From: Alienimonas sp043951915
GTDB taxonomy: Bacteria > Planctomycetota > Planctomycetia > Planctomycetales > Planctomycetaceae
Reading direction: 5' to 3'
Assembly (NCBI RefSeq): GCF_043951915.1
Contig: NZ_JBINJD010000006.1
Span: forward strand, 5,670 to 69,669
Length of the DNA: 64,000 bases
The position numbers were made by a program, and so were the translations under genes. The first letter of the stretch is position 1; the number at the start of each line of letters is the position of its first letter. Shown here one piece after another: positions 17,851 through 27,300 of the stretch. The notes beneath the pieces were generated by a model that did not search any database, was not told the origin of the DNA, and worked only from the letters and a program-made list of their open reading frames with translations.

Positions 17851-18161
17851 TCAACTGCGGGTCGCCGCCTCGGAGAGTGCGTCGTCGCCCCGGCGCACAT
17901 GCACGACCGCCAGCACCAGCGTTTCGGTGGCATCAAGGCGGTACAGCACGATGTAGGGAAACGATCGAAAGCTGACGACCCGAACCGCCGGGGCCGGAAT
18001 CCGTGGGTGATGGGCGTGCGACGACGGCCCGGCCGCGATCGCATCCAGACAGTCTTCGAACTCGTCCGTCAGGCGGGATGGAAGGCTGGGTTCCGAGTGC
18101 CGTACCAATCTTTCGACTCCTCGACCTCCTGCTCGGCGAGATCGAGAACCCTAAGCGGCAT
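17851..18161 (-). pseudogene. parE: RelE/ParE-family toxin, frameshifted
   Basis: ParE-type toxins poison gyrase or translation. The N-terminal part, MPLRVLDLAEQEVEESKDWY then GTRNPA, starts at the ATG 18161, overlapping the antitoxin end by 11 nt. It runs into a stop after about 30 codons. The rest lies one frame away: LPSRLTDEFEDCLDAIAAGP, RVVSFRSFPYIVLYRLDATE and LVLAVVHVRRGDD, which is the typical ParE C-terminal half. Joining the two near AACCCAGCC, as if a single base had been lost, gives a normal protein of about 100 residues. As written the toxin is inactive. A sequencing error is the main alternative; programmed frameshifting is unlikely because no slippery heptamer is evident. Confidence 0.8.
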
Positions 18162-18435
18162 CGAGAGCCTCCGCTTTCGCCGCTTCTGGCGCGGTCGATC
18201 GACGAGCCGCGTCGGCGGCTCTCATGCGTGCGATGACGTCTTCCGCAGGGGAAGCGGACAGCTCCCCCCTCTGGTAGGCGGCCCACCGATCGGCCGTCAG
18301 CTTGGGAAGGTCGTCGTGCTCGCTGTCGTGAGGCCTGTCCTCCATATCGTACTCAGCCAGTCGAACGCAGAGTCGAAGTTGATCTTCCGGCGACAGCCGC
18401 CGGGCGGCGGCTTCGATCTCGGCGAGGGTGGTCAT
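18151..18435 (-). CDS. Addiction-module antitoxin paired with ParE
   Basis: The 94-residue product begins MTTLAEIEAAARRLSPEDQL, the pattern of short antitoxins of the putative addiction-module component family, which precede RelE/ParE toxins. Its C-terminal part is helical and charged, as expected for the toxin-wrapping region. It overlaps the start of the toxin gene by 11 nt, which fits translational coupling. The frame is intact while the toxin is not. The pair lies on the minus strand between argC and argJ, which are usually neighbours, so it probably inserted there. Confidence 0.8.
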   Translation of the reverse strand: MTTLAEIEAAARRLSPEDQLRLCVRLAEYDMEDRPHDSEHDDLPKLTADRWAAYQRGELSASPAEDVIARMRAADAARRSTAPEAAKAEALDAA

Positions 18436-18533
18436 CGGGGGCGGCTCGCGGGACGGGGGAGCGGGAACGACGGACGGGGGCGCGTTCGCTACTGTACCGC
18501 CGTCCCCCGACCGACCGTAGATCCGCCGCCGCG

Positions 18534-19724
18534 ATGCCCGCCGAGTCCGTTCCGTTGCCCGCCGGATTCTCCGCCGCGGGGCTGCACTGCGGCGTCAAAA
18601 GTGATCCGGCGAAGCGTGACCTCGCCCTGTTCGCCTCGGACCGGCCGGCGATCGCGGCGGGGGTGTTCACGCAGAACGTCGTCGTCGGCGCCCCGGTGCA
18701 GGTCAGCCGGGAGCGGGTGCCGACCGACGCCGCCCGGGCCGTGGTGATCAACAGCGGGTGCTCGAACGTCTCCACCGGCGAGCGCGGCCTGGCGGACGCC
18801 CGGGAGATGACCGCCGCCGTCGCCGCGGCCCTCGGCTGCGGGGAGGAGGCGGTGACGGTCTGCTCCACCGGGGTGATCGGGCGGTTCCTGAACATGGACG
18901 CGATCCGCTCCGGCCTGCCGCAGGTCGCCGCGGCCCTGGGCGACGCGCCGGAGAACCTGCGGGACGCCGCGGAGGGCATGCGGACGACCGACACCTTCCC
19001 GAAGATGTCGACCCGCACCCTCCCGACGGCCGCCGGCGGCGAGGCCCGGGTCAGCGGCGCGGGGAAGGGGGCGGCGATGATCGCCCCGAATATGGCCACG
19101 ATGTTGGCGGTCGTGCTGACCGACGCCGCCCTCGCCCCCGCGGACGCCGACCGCCTGCTGCGGGCGGCGGTGGACCGCTCCTTCAACCGCATCAGCGTGG
19201 ACGGGCACCAGTCCACCAGCGACACCGTCCTGCTGCTGGCCAACGGGGCCGCCGGGCCGTGCAACGAGGCCGCCCTCGCCGCAGGGTTGAACGCGGTCTG
19301 CGAAGAACTCGCCACGGACATCGTCCGCGACGCCGAGGGGGCGACGCACTTCGTCACCGTCGACGTGACCGGCCTGCCGACCGACGAGGAGGCGACGACC
19401 ATCGCCCGGGCCGTCGCCGACAGTCCGCTGGTGAAGACGGCGATCCACGGGGCGGACCCGAACTGGGGCCGCATCATCTCCGCGGCCGGTTACGCGGGGC
19501 CGTCGTTCGACCCGGGGCGGTTCGACCTGGACGTCAACGGCCACGCCGTCTGCCGGGGCGGGGTGCCGACGGACTTCGACGAGGCGACCGTCAGCGAGTC
19601 GATCCGTTCGAACCGCGACTGCACGCTGACGCTGCACTTCAACAGCGGTCCGGGGACCTGCCGGTTCTGGACCTGCGATCTGACGGCCGAGTACGTCCGG
19701 CTGAACGCGGACTACACGACGTAG
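18534..19724 (+). CDS. argJ: Bifunctional ornithine acetyltransferase / N-acetylglutamate synthase
   Basis: ArgJ moves the acetyl group from N-acetylornithine to glutamate and, in many bacteria, also makes N-acetylglutamate from acetyl-CoA. The 396-residue precursor cleaves itself before a conserved Thr; here that is Thr189 in KGAAMIAPNMATMLAV. Other family blocks are VCSTGVIGRFL, FNRISVDGHQSTSDTV and HGADPNWGRI. The usual NSGNANA segment reads NSGCSNVSTGE, a mild variation. The ATG at 18534 gives the normal length. With argC it points to the acetyl-cycling arginine route. Confidence 0.95.
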   Translation: MPAESVPLPAGFSAAGLHCGVKSDPAKRDLALFASDRPAIAAGVFTQNVVVGAPVQVSRERVPTDAARAVVINSGCSNVSTGERGLADAREMTAAVAAALGCGEEAVTVCSTGVIGRFLNMDAIRSGLPQVAAALGDAPENLRDAAEGMRTTDTFPKMSTRTLPTAAGGEARVSGAGKGAAMIAPNMATMLAVVLTDAALAPADADRLLRAAVDRSFNRISVDGHQSTSDTVLLLANGAAGPCNEAALAAGLNAVCEELATDIVRDAEGATHFVTVDVTGLPTDEEATTIARAVADSPLVKTAIHGADPNWGRIISAAGYAGPSFDPGRFDLDVNGHAVCRGGVPTDFDEATVSESIRSNRDCTLTLHFNSGPGTCRFWTCDLTAEYVRLNADYTT

Positions 19725-19836
19725 CCCGCCCGTCGGCGAAAAGTCGGGGGAAGCCCCACAGGGCTGCGGCAGACGACGCGGCGGACTGTGTTACAATCAC
19801 CCGCTTCGCTTCGTTCCACGGTAGGATCCGCCCGCT

Positions 19837-22800
19837 TTGGCGATCGCCCCGCCCGTCGACCCCGACCACGCTCACGCCGCGTCCGCCGCGGACGATCCCC
19901 CGCCCGCGGTGCGTGCCGCGGACCCGGAGGCGTTATCCGCGCTCGACCTGGAGGCGCTGGACGCCGCCGCGGTCCGCATCGCGACCGCCCACTGGAAGCG
20001 GATGGGCCGCCGGGGCAGCTCGATGCTCTCCAAGCGGTTCTGGGACGACCGCCTGATGGAGTGGGCGATGGGCGACGAGGGCCTGAAGGTGCAGGCCTTC
20101 CGCTTCGTGGACGTGCTGCCCACCCTGCGAACGCACCGGGCCGTCACCAAGCACCTGCGGGAGTACTTCACGGATGTCTCCCGCCTGCCGGCCCCGGCGA
20201 AGCTGGCGCTGGCCGGGGACCCGAACAGCATGGTCGGCAAAGCCCTCGCCGTGGGGGCCCGCTGGAACGCCCGGCAGATGGCCGAGCGGTTCATCGCCGG
20301 GGAGACCGTTCCCGAGGTGCTGAGAAGCGTCCGCAAGCTGCGGCGGGAGGGCTTCGCCTTCACCCTCGACCTGCTGGGCGAGGCGGTCGTCTCCGACGCC
20401 GAAGCCGACGAGTACCAGCGGCAATACCTCGACCTGATCGCCGGCCTGTCCGAGAGCGTCAACGACTGGCCGGAGAACGAACCGACCGACACCGACGATC
20501 GCGGCCCGATCCCCCGGGTGAACGTCTCGCTGAAGCTGTCGGCGCTGTTCCCCCGGTTCAACCCGGCGGACCCGGAGGGCACCTACGAGGGCGTCGCGGC
20601 CCGGCTCCGGCCGATCCTGCGGCAGGCCCAGAAGTACGGGGCCTTCGTCAACTTCGACATGGAGCAGTACTCCTACAAGACGATCACCCTCCAGATCGCC
20701 AAGCGGGTGCTGACGGAGGACGAGTTCAGCGCCTGGCCGAACGCGGGGCTGGTGATTCAGGCCTACCTCCGCGACGCGGAGCAGGACCTGGAAGACCTGC
20801 GCCGGTGGGCCGAGAACCGCGGCACGCCGATCACCGTGCGGCTGGTGAAGGGGGCCTACTGGGACTACGAGACCGTCACCGCCGCGGCCCGCGGCTGGCC
20901 GGTGCCGGTGTACGTCCGCAAGCCGGACAGCGACGCCTGTTTCGAGCGCTGCACCCGGTTCCTGATGGCGCATCACGAAACGCTGCGGCCGGCGATCGCC
21001 TCGCACAACCTCCGCAGCCTCTCCCACGCCGAGGCGGCCGCCGAGGCGCTGGACGTGCCGAACGATGCCTGGGAGGTGCAGATGCTCTACGGCATGGCCG
21101 GGGAGCAGGCCGAGCTGTACCGCGACGCCGGCCGCCGCGTCCGCATCTACACGCCGTTCGGGGAGGCGATCCCCGGGATGGCCTACCTCGTCCGCCGCCT
21201 GCTGGAAAACAGCTCGAACGACTCGTTCGTCCGCCACGCCCACGACCCCGCCGCCGACCCCGCCGAACTGTTCATGAACCCCGTCACCGCCGGCGACCAG
21301 GAACCCCCCGAGCACGTGGAACTCAACCCCCCGCACGGCGGCTTCGCCAACGAACCGCTGATCGACTTCTCGATCGCCGAGAACCGCGAGGCGATGCAGG
21401 CGGCGCTGGCGCAGGTCGAAGAGGAACTGGGCGGAGAGTACTCGCTGGTCATCAACGGCCGCAGCGTGCAGCCGAACCTGAACCTCGTCTCCCGCGACCC
21501 GGCCGACGGCGTGACGGTCATCGGCAAAACGCCCGCCGCCACCCCCCGCGACGCCGCGGACGCCGTCGACGCCGCCAAGAAGGCCTTCCCCGGCTGGATG
21601 CGCACCGGGGCGGACCACCGCTGCGAATACCTCGAACTCGCCGCCGAGGGCCTGAAGCACCGCCGGTTCGAGCTGGCCGCCTGGATCGTGCGGGAGGTCG
21701 GCAAACCGTGGGGGGAGGCCGACGCCGACGTCGCCGAGGCGATCGACTTCCTCAACTACTACGCCCAGCAGATGCGGGACCTCGCCGCCGGTCGCGTGGT
21801 CGACGTGCCGGGCGAACACAACGTGCTCTCCTACCGCCCCCGCGGCGTGGCGGTGGTCATCGCCCCGTGGAACTTCCCGCTGGCGATCCTCACCGGCATG
21901 ACGGCCGCCGCGCTGGCGACGGGCAACACCGTCGTGATGAAGCCGGCGGAGCAGAGCCCGGTCATCGCCGCCCTGCTAATGGACGTCCTCCGGGACGCCG
22001 GCATCCCGGACGGCGTGGTGAACTACCTGCCCGGCGACGGCGAACTGATCGGCCCGCCGCTGGTCAGCAACCCGGACGTGTCGATCGTCGCCTTCACCGG
22101 CAGCCGCGAGGTCGGCCTCGCCATCAACGCCGAGGCCGCCAAAACCCCGCCGGGACAGGACCACGTCAAAACGGTCATCGCGGAGATGGGCGGCAAAAAT
22201 GCGATCATCGTCGACAACGACGCGGACCTGGACGAAGCCGTCCTCGGCGTGCTGCACAGCGCCTTCGACTTTGCCGGCCAGAAGTGCAGCGCCTGCAGTC
22301 GGGCGATCGTGGTGAGCGAAGCCTACGACGATTTCATGAAGCGCCTGAAGGGCGCCGTCGAAAGCCTGCAGGTCGGTCTGCCGAAGGACCCCGGCACGCA
22401 GGTCGGCCCGGTGATCGACGCCGCCGCCAAGGAGCGGATCGAGAAGGCTCTGAAGAACCTCGGCGAGGAGGTCGAACTGGCCGCGACGGTCGAGCCGGAC
22501 GCCTCCGCCCCGGAGAAGGGGCATTACGTCAACCCGCAGGTGTACTCCGGCGTCACGCAGGAGGACCCGCTGGCGAACGACGAGCTGTTCGGCCCGGTCC
22601 TCGCCGTCATCAAGGTGAAGACCTTCGCCGAGGCGATCGAGAAGGCCAACGCCACCGATTACGCCCTCACCGCCGGCGTGTTCAGCCGCTCGCCGGAGAA
22701 TCTCGCCACCGCCCGGCGGGAGTTGGTCGCCGGCAACATTTACCTGAACCGCGGCTGCACCGGGGCGCTGGTGAACCGCCAGCCGTTCGGCGGCTTCAAG

Positions 22801-22941
22801 CTGAGCGGCGTCGGCAGCAAGGCCGGCGGCCCGGACTACCTGCACCAGTTCCTCGTCCCGGTGAACGTGACGGAGAACACGATGCGCCGCGGCTTCGCCC
22901 CCGGCTCCTCGAAGGCCCCGACGCCGCGGAAGGGCGAATAA
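19837..22941 (+). CDS. putA: Bifunctional proline dehydrogenase / glutamate semialdehyde dehydrogenase
   Basis: The 1,034-residue enzyme oxidises proline to glutamate in two steps. The FAD-dependent proline dehydrogenase barrel (about 200-480) has RLVKGAYWDYE, SHNLRSL and RIYTPFGEAI. The NAD-dependent aldehyde dehydrogenase (about 500-1000) has VIAPWNFPLAI, FTGSREVG and the catalytic Cys817 in FAGQKCSACSRAI. It lacks the N-terminal ribbon-helix-helix DNA-binding domain of enteric PutA, so it is not expected to repress its own gene. The start is taken as the TTG at 19837. TAGGAT lies 9 nt before it, possibly a -10 box. It follows argJ; both deal with glutamate-derived amino acids but an operon is not proven. 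Confidence 0.95.
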   Translation: MAIAPPVDPDHAHAASAADDPPPAVRAADPEALSALDLEALDAAAVRIATAHWKRMGRRGSSMLSKRFWDDRLMEWAMGDEGLKVQAFRFVDVLPTLRTHRAVTKHLREYFTDVSRLPAPAKLALAGDPNSMVGKALAVGARWNARQMAERFIAGETVPEVLRSVRKLRREGFAFTLDLLGEAVVSDAEADEYQRQYLDLIAGLSESVNDWPENEPTDTDDRGPIPRVNVSLKLSALFPRFNPADPEGTYEGVAARLRPILRQAQKYGAFVNFDMEQYSYKTITLQIAKRVLTEDEFSAWPNAGLVIQAYLRDAEQDLEDLRRWAENRGTPITVRLVKGAYWDYETVTAAARGWPVPVYVRKPDSDACFERCTRFLMAHHETLRPAIASHNLRSLSHAEAAAEALDVPNDAWEVQMLYGMAGEQAELYRDAGRRVRIYTPFGEAIPGMAYLVRRLLENSSNDSFVRHAHDPAADPAELFMNPVTAGDQEPPEHVELNPPHGGFANEPLIDFSIAENREAMQAALAQVEEELGGEYSLVINGRSVQPNLNLVSRDPADGVTVIGKTPAATPRDAADAVDAAKKAFPGWMRTGADHRCEYLELAAEGLKHRRFELAAWIVREVGKPWGEADADVAEAIDFLNYYAQQMRDLAAGRVVDVPGEHNVLSYRPRGVAVVIAPWNFPLAILTGMTAAALATGNTVVMKPAEQSPVIAALLMDVLRDAGIPDGVVNYLPGDGELIGPPLVSNPDVSIVAFTGSREVGLAINAEAAKTPPGQDHVKTVIAEMGGKNAIIVDNDADLDEAVLGVLHSAFDFAGQKCSACSRAIVVSEAYDDFMKRLKGAVESLQVGLPKDPGTQVGPVIDAAAKERIEKALKNLGEEVELAATVEPDASAPEKGHYVNPQVYSGVTQEDPLANDELFGPVLAVIKVKTFAEAIEKANATDYALTAGVFSRSPENLATARRELVAGNIYLNRGCTGALVNRQPFGGFKLSGVGSKAGGPDYLHQFLVPVNVTENTMRRGFAPGSSKAPTPRKGE

Positions 22942-23030
22942 CGGTCCGGGAGGCGGATCGGGCCCGGACGCATGCGATCGGCGGGTTCGGCGGCTACGGT
23001 AGCGGCGTTCGCCCCTTCCGAGACGTCTCG

Positions 23031-24209
23031 ATGATCTCCTTCCGGTTCCTCGCCGCGGCCGCGCTCGCCGCCGCCGTCCCCGCAGCCCCCGCCCAAAACG
23101 TGACCTCCGAATCCGCCGACGCCTACCGCGTTTACACGTTGGACGGCGGCGCCGGGGTCACGGTCAAGGTGACGAACTACGGCGCCCGCATCCTGTCCAT
23201 CGAATGCCCGGACCGGGAGGGGAACCGGACGAACGTCGCCCTCGGCCACGGGCCGGAGCTGTCCGACTGGATCGACGCCGTGCAGAGCGGCGTGAACCCG
23301 TACTTCGGGGCCGTCGTCGGCCGCTACGGCAACCGCATCGCCGACGCCACGTTCGAACTGGACGGCGAGACCTACGAACTCCCCGCCAACAACGGCCCGA
23401 ACAGCCTGCACGGCGGCGACGTCGGGTTCGACCAGGTGCGTTGGGAGACGTTCGTTCCCGGCCGTGACGAGACCGCGCGTCAGGCGCTCACCCGCTTCTC
23501 CGATCTGCCGATCGGGAGCACGGTGGTCTTCGAGTACACCTCCCCCGACGGCGAGCAGGGCTATCCCGGCGAACTGACCGCGACGGTCGCGTACACGCTG
23601 CTCGGGGACACGCTGACGGTCCGGTATCACGCCACGACCACCCAGTCCACGCCGGTGAACCTCACGCAGCACACCTACTTCAACCTGAAGGGCGAGGGCG
23701 CCGGCGACGTGCTGGGCCACGAACTGACGCTCAACGCCCCCCGCTTCACCCCCGTCGACGACACTCTCATCCCGACCGGCGAACTGGCGGCGGTGAAGGG
23801 CACCCCCTTCGACTTCACCGCCGGCAAGCCGATTGGCAAAGAGATCGCCGCCGACGACGAGCAACTGAAAATCGGCGGCGGCTACGACCACAACTTCGTC
23901 CTGGACCGCGGCGACGCCGGCGACGACGAGATGGTCCTCGCCGCCCGCGTGCACGAACCGCTGACCGGCCGCGTGCTGGAGGTGAAAACGACCGAACCCG
24001 GCGTGCAGGTCTACACCGGCAACTTCCTCGACGGTTCGATCATCGGCACCAGCGGCCGGCCGTACGAGCATCGCGGCGCCTTCTGCCTGGAAACGCAGCA
24101 TTTCCCGGACAGCCCCAACCAGCCGAACTTTCCCTCCACGATCCTGAAGCCCGGCGACACGCTGAACAGCACGACGACCTTCCGCTTCACCACCGACGCG
24201 GCGGAGTGA
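23031..24209 (+). CDS. galM: Secreted aldose 1-epimerase
   Basis: The enzyme interconverts alpha and beta anomers of aldoses. The 392-residue product has a signal peptide (MISFRFLAAAALAAAVPAAP). The mutarotase core has TNYGARILSIECPD, GRYGNRIADA, NSLHGGDVGFDQ, the His in LTQHTYFNLKG and the catalytic Glu in FCLETQHFPDSPN. A periplasmic location is inferred from the leader and fits a role in handling sugars released from extracellular glycans. The ATG at 23031 is at the start of the signal peptide; the frame is open far upstream but there overlaps putA. The sulfatase gene follows 49 nt downstream and may be cotranscribed. Confidence 0.93.
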   Translation: MISFRFLAAAALAAAVPAAPAQNVTSESADAYRVYTLDGGAGVTVKVTNYGARILSIECPDREGNRTNVALGHGPELSDWIDAVQSGVNPYFGAVVGRYGNRIADATFELDGETYELPANNGPNSLHGGDVGFDQVRWETFVPGRDETARQALTRFSDLPIGSTVVFEYTSPDGEQGYPGELTATVAYTLLGDTLTVRYHATTTQSTPVNLTQHTYFNLKGEGAGDVLGHELTLNAPRFTPVDDTLIPTGELAAVKGTPFDFTAGKPIGKEIAADDEQLKIGGGYDHNFVLDRGDAGDDEMVLAARVHEPLTGRVLEVKTTEPGVQVYTGNFLDGSIIGTSGRPYEHRGAFCLETQHFPDSPNQPNFPSTILKPGDTLNSTTTFRFTTDAAE

Positions 24210-24258
24210 GCCCCACGTCGTTCGTCCCGTTCCGCTCTCCCGTTCGCCCGCCGCGCTG

Positions 24259-25869
24259 ATGCACCGTTGCCGTTTCTCGCTCGCCGCCGTTGCGGTCCTA
24301 TTCGCCGCGGCCGCGGTCCCGGCGGGGGAGGGGAGGGCGGAGCGGCCGAACCTCGTCGTGATCCTCGTGGACGATATGGGGTTCTCCGACGTCGGCTGCT
24401 ACGGCTCGGAGATCGCCACGCCCCACATCGACGCCCTCGCGGCGAACGGCCTGCGGTTCACCCAGTTCTACAACAGCGGTCGGTGCTGCCCCACGCGGGC
24501 CAGTCTGCTGACCGGCCTGCACCCGCACCAGACCGGCATCGGCCACATGACGGCCCCGCCGGGCCAGCCGCTGGGCATCGAGGGGCCCTACCAGGGCTAT
24601 CTGAACGACGAGTGCGTCACGATCCCCGAGGTCCTGCGCCCGGCCGGCTACCGCACGCTGATGACCGGCAAGTGGCACCTCGGGGCGAACCGGAAGGAAT
24701 GCTGGCCGCTGCAACGCGGGTTCGACCGCTTCTACGGCGGGCTCAGCGGGGCCTTCAACTACTTCGAACCCGGCGGCGACCGCGGGCTGACGGAGGGGAA
24801 CGAACCGGTTGAAACCGGCCCGGACTTCTACGCCACCGACGCCTTCACCGACCGGGCGATCGAGTTCCTGGAGGAGACGGAGCAGGCCGACGGCGACAAA
24901 CCGTTCTTCCTGTACCTCGCCTACAACGCCCCGCACTGGCCGCTCAATCCGAAGGTCGAGGACTTCGAACGCTACCGCGGCAAGTACCGCGACGGCTGGG
25001 CCGGGGTGCGGGCCGGTCGGCTGGCGAAACAGAAGGAACTGGGCCTGTTCGAGGGCGAATTCGACCCGGCCCCGCTGGTCGGACCGGACTGGGAGAGCCT
25101 GACGCCGAAGCAGCGGGACGACCTCGACGCCCGCATGGCCGCCTACGCCGGCTGCATCGCGGCGATCGACGAGAACGTCGGCTCGCTCGTGGACCATCTG
25201 GAACGGACCGGCGAATTGGAGAACACGCTGATCCTGTTCCTCTCCGACAACGGCGCCTGTCAGGAGGGCGGTCGGCTCGGCAGCGGGACGGAGCAGACGA
25301 TCCGCCACCCGCCGCTGCGGACGACGAACGGTCCGCGGCTGGGGCTGGCCTGGGCGAACGCCTGCAACACGCCGTTCCGGCTCTACAAGCACTTCGTCCA
25401 CGAGGGCGGGGCCTGCACCCCGCTGATCGCCCACTGGCCCGCGGCGATCGACGCCGACCGCCGCGGCGGCTTTGTGCGGGAACTCGCCTACCTGCCGGAC
25501 GTGATGGCGACGGCGGTCGAGCTGGCGAACGCCGAGTACCCCGCGACCGCCCCGCCGCACGCCGGGGCGTCGCTCGTCCCGCTGCTGACCGGCGAGGCCG
25601 GTCCGGTTCACGACGAACCGCTGTTCTGGGAGCACGAGGGCAACGCCGCCGTCCGCGACGGCGACTGGAAGCTGGTCCGCGAGTACGGCAAACCGTGGGA
25701 GCTGTACGACCTGGCGACCGATCGCACGGAGATGCACGACCGCGCCGCCGCCGAACCGGACCGCACCGCCGACCTCGTCGCCCGCTGGGAGGCGTGGGCA
25801 ACTGAGACCGGCGTAGCGTTCCCGGAACGGTTCAACATGTACCAGTTCCTCAACCGGCGGGGCCGGTAG
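24259..25869 (+). CDS. Secreted arylsulfatase-family sulfatase
   Basis: The 536-residue enzyme should hydrolyse sulfate esters, probably on a glycan. After a signal peptide come the metal-binding NLVVILVDDMGFSDVGCYG and the sulfatase signature CCPTR followed by ASLLTG. Cys76 is the residue that an anaerobic or FGE-type modifying enzyme would turn into formylglycine. Further blocks are TGKWHLG and LFLSDNGACQEGG. Planctomycetes carry many such genes for algal sulfated polysaccharides. The exact substrate is unknown. A modifying enzyme is not in the window. It follows the secreted aldose epimerase and ends at a bidirectional hairpin. Confidence 0.95.
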   Translation: MHRCRFSLAAVAVLFAAAAVPAGEGRAERPNLVVILVDDMGFSDVGCYGSEIATPHIDALAANGLRFTQFYNSGRCCPTRASLLTGLHPHQTGIGHMTAPPGQPLGIEGPYQGYLNDECVTIPEVLRPAGYRTLMTGKWHLGANRKECWPLQRGFDRFYGGLSGAFNYFEPGGDRGLTEGNEPVETGPDFYATDAFTDRAIEFLEETEQADGDKPFFLYLAYNAPHWPLNPKVEDFERYRGKYRDGWAGVRAGRLAKQKELGLFEGEFDPAPLVGPDWESLTPKQRDDLDARMAAYAGCIAAIDENVGSLVDHLERTGELENTLILFLSDNGACQEGGRLGSGTEQTIRHPPLRTTNGPRLGLAWANACNTPFRLYKHFVHEGGACTPLIAHWPAAIDADRRGGFVRELAYLPDVMATAVELANAEYPATAPPHAGASLVPLLTGEAGPVHDEPLFWEHEGNAAVRDGDWKLVREYGKPWELYDLATDRTEMHDRAAAEPDRTADLVARWEAWATETGVAFPERFNMYQFLNRRGR

Positions 25870-25907
25870 AGAACGCGGCCGTTCGCCGTCGGTCGGCGCA
25901 ACGGCAG

Positions 25908-25936
25908 CGTCCCGGACCCTCCCCGGGTCCGGGACG
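25908..25936. terminator. Hairpin terminator between convergent sulfatase and dehydrogenase genes
   Basis: CGTCCCGGACCC (25908-25919) pairs perfectly with GGGTCCGGGACG (25925-25936) across a 5-nt loop. No T-run follows. Its place between convergent genes suggests bidirectional termination. Confidence 0.6.
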
Positions 25937-25967
25937 ATCCGCCTGTGAAAGGGCTCGCTCGCCGCGG

Positions 25968-27140
25968 TCACGCCCCCGGGGTCATGACGCACTTCACGCA
26001 CTCGTCCTCTTTGGTGCGGAAGGTTTCGTACAGGTCCGAGGCTTCGTCCAGGCTCGCCCGGTGGGTGATGGGGAAGCTGGCGTCCACGCCGTTCTGGACG
26101 TGCTCGAAGAGCGTGTCGAGGTAGCGGTGCACGTGCGTTTGACCGCCGATCATCCGCAGGGCTTTGCCGAACTGGGCGCCGATCGGGTACTTGTCCATCA
26201 CGCCGCCGTAGACCCCGGGGACGCTGACGACGCCGCCCTTGCGGCAACTGGTGATCGCCTGCCGCAACGCGGTGCCGTTGTCGGTCTCGGTGCCGAGCAT
26301 CCGCTTCACCGTGTCGTAGGCCTGCACGATGCCGGTGCCGTGGGCGTCGAGCCCGACGGCGTCGATGCAGCAGTCCGGCCCGCGGCCGTCGGTGATCTCG
26401 CGGAGGCGTTCGTAGACGTCGTCTTCGTCGAGGTGCAGCGTCTCGACGTCCAGCTTCTCGCGGGCCATCGTCAGCCGGGCGGGGATGCGGTCGATCATCA
26501 CGACGCGCTCCGCCCCCAGCAGCTTGCAGGAGAGGGCCGCGAACAGCCCGACCGGCCCGGCGCCCCAGATGGCGACGGTCTCGCCGCCCTGTAGGTCGCA
26601 GTTGTCGGCGGCCTGATAGCCGGTGGGGAAGATGTCGGTGAGGAACAGCACCTGCTCGTCCTCCACGCCGTCCGGGATGACGTAGCAGCCGACGTCCGCG
26701 TGCGGCACCCGCACGTACTCCGCCTGTCCGCCGGCGTAGCCGCCGAACAGGTGGCTGTAGCCGAATAGGCCGGAGCCGCTGTAGCCGTAAAGTTCCTCCA
26801 CCTTGGGGGCGTCCGGGTTGGTGTTGTCGCAGAGGCTCGTCTGGCCGTGCTTGCAGAAGAAGCACTCGCCGCAGGCGATGCAGAACGGCACGACGACCCG
26901 CTGTCCCTTCTTGATGCGGGAGACGTTGGCGCCGGTCTCCACGACCTCGCCCATGAACTCATGGCCCAGCACGTCGCCGGACCGCATCTCCGGAATGCTG
27001 CCGGCGTAGAGGTGCAGGTCGGAGCCGCAGATCGCGGTGCTGGTGACCTTCAGCAGGACGTCGTTCGGGTCGAGGATCTCGGGGTCTTCGACCGTCTCGG
27101 TGCGGACGTCATGTTTTCCGTGCCAGGTGACGGCTTTCAT
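25968..27140 (-). CDS. Zinc-dependent alcohol dehydrogenase, formaldehyde-dehydrogenase-like
   Basis: The 390-residue protein is a medium-chain dehydrogenase. Catalytic zinc ligands are Cys38 (TAICGSD) and His60-Glu61 (VLGHEFMG); structural zinc ligands are Cys90, 93, 96 and 104 (CIACGECFFC onward). The Rossmann motif is VAIWGAGPVGLFAALSC. Length and the extended inserted loop with ELYGYSGSGLFGYSHLFGGY resemble the glutathione-independent formaldehyde dehydrogenase subgroup, but other alcohols are possible. The ATG at 27140 (MKAVTW) is the standard start; an ATG 72 nt upstream would add an unusual acidic tail. It is convergent with the sulfatase gene and downstream of dnaB. Confidence 0.88.
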   Translation of the reverse strand: MKAVTWHGKHDVRTETVEDPEILDPNDVLLKVTSTAICGSDLHLYAGSIPEMRSGDVLGHEFMGEVVETGANVSRIKKGQRVVVPFCIACGECFFCKHGQTSLCDNTNPDAPKVEELYGYSGSGLFGYSHLFGGYAGGQAEYVRVPHADVGCYVIPDGVEDEQVLFLTDIFPTGYQAADNCDLQGGETVAIWGAGPVGLFAALSCKLLGAERVVMIDRIPARLTMAREKLDVETLHLDEDDVYERLREITDGRGPDCCIDAVGLDAHGTGIVQAYDTVKRMLGTETDNGTALRQAITSCRKGGVVSVPGVYGGVMDKYPIGAQFGKALRMIGGQTHVHRYLDTLFEHVQNGVDASFPITHRASLDEASDLYETFRTKEDECVKCVMTPGA

Positions 27141-27300
27141 CGGTGCAATTCGGGGCGGGGGCTCGGGAGGGATGAGCCGCCCACCGTCGTCGTCTCCCCC
27201 CGAGGCGGACACCGCAGACCGACGCGCCGCCCGGTGGGGACGCGTCCGCGGGGCCGACCCGCACCGGCCGATCGGGCGAGCCCGGCGACGACCGTCCGAC

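Noticed and set aside
17851..18161. Programmed frameshift in ParE
   Set aside because: No slippery heptamer or downstream pseudoknot is evident at the junction; a simple indel is more likely.
24298..25967. Minus-strand open frame opposite the sulfatase
   Set aside because: It shadows the sulfatase gene; the plus strand carries all catalytic motifs.
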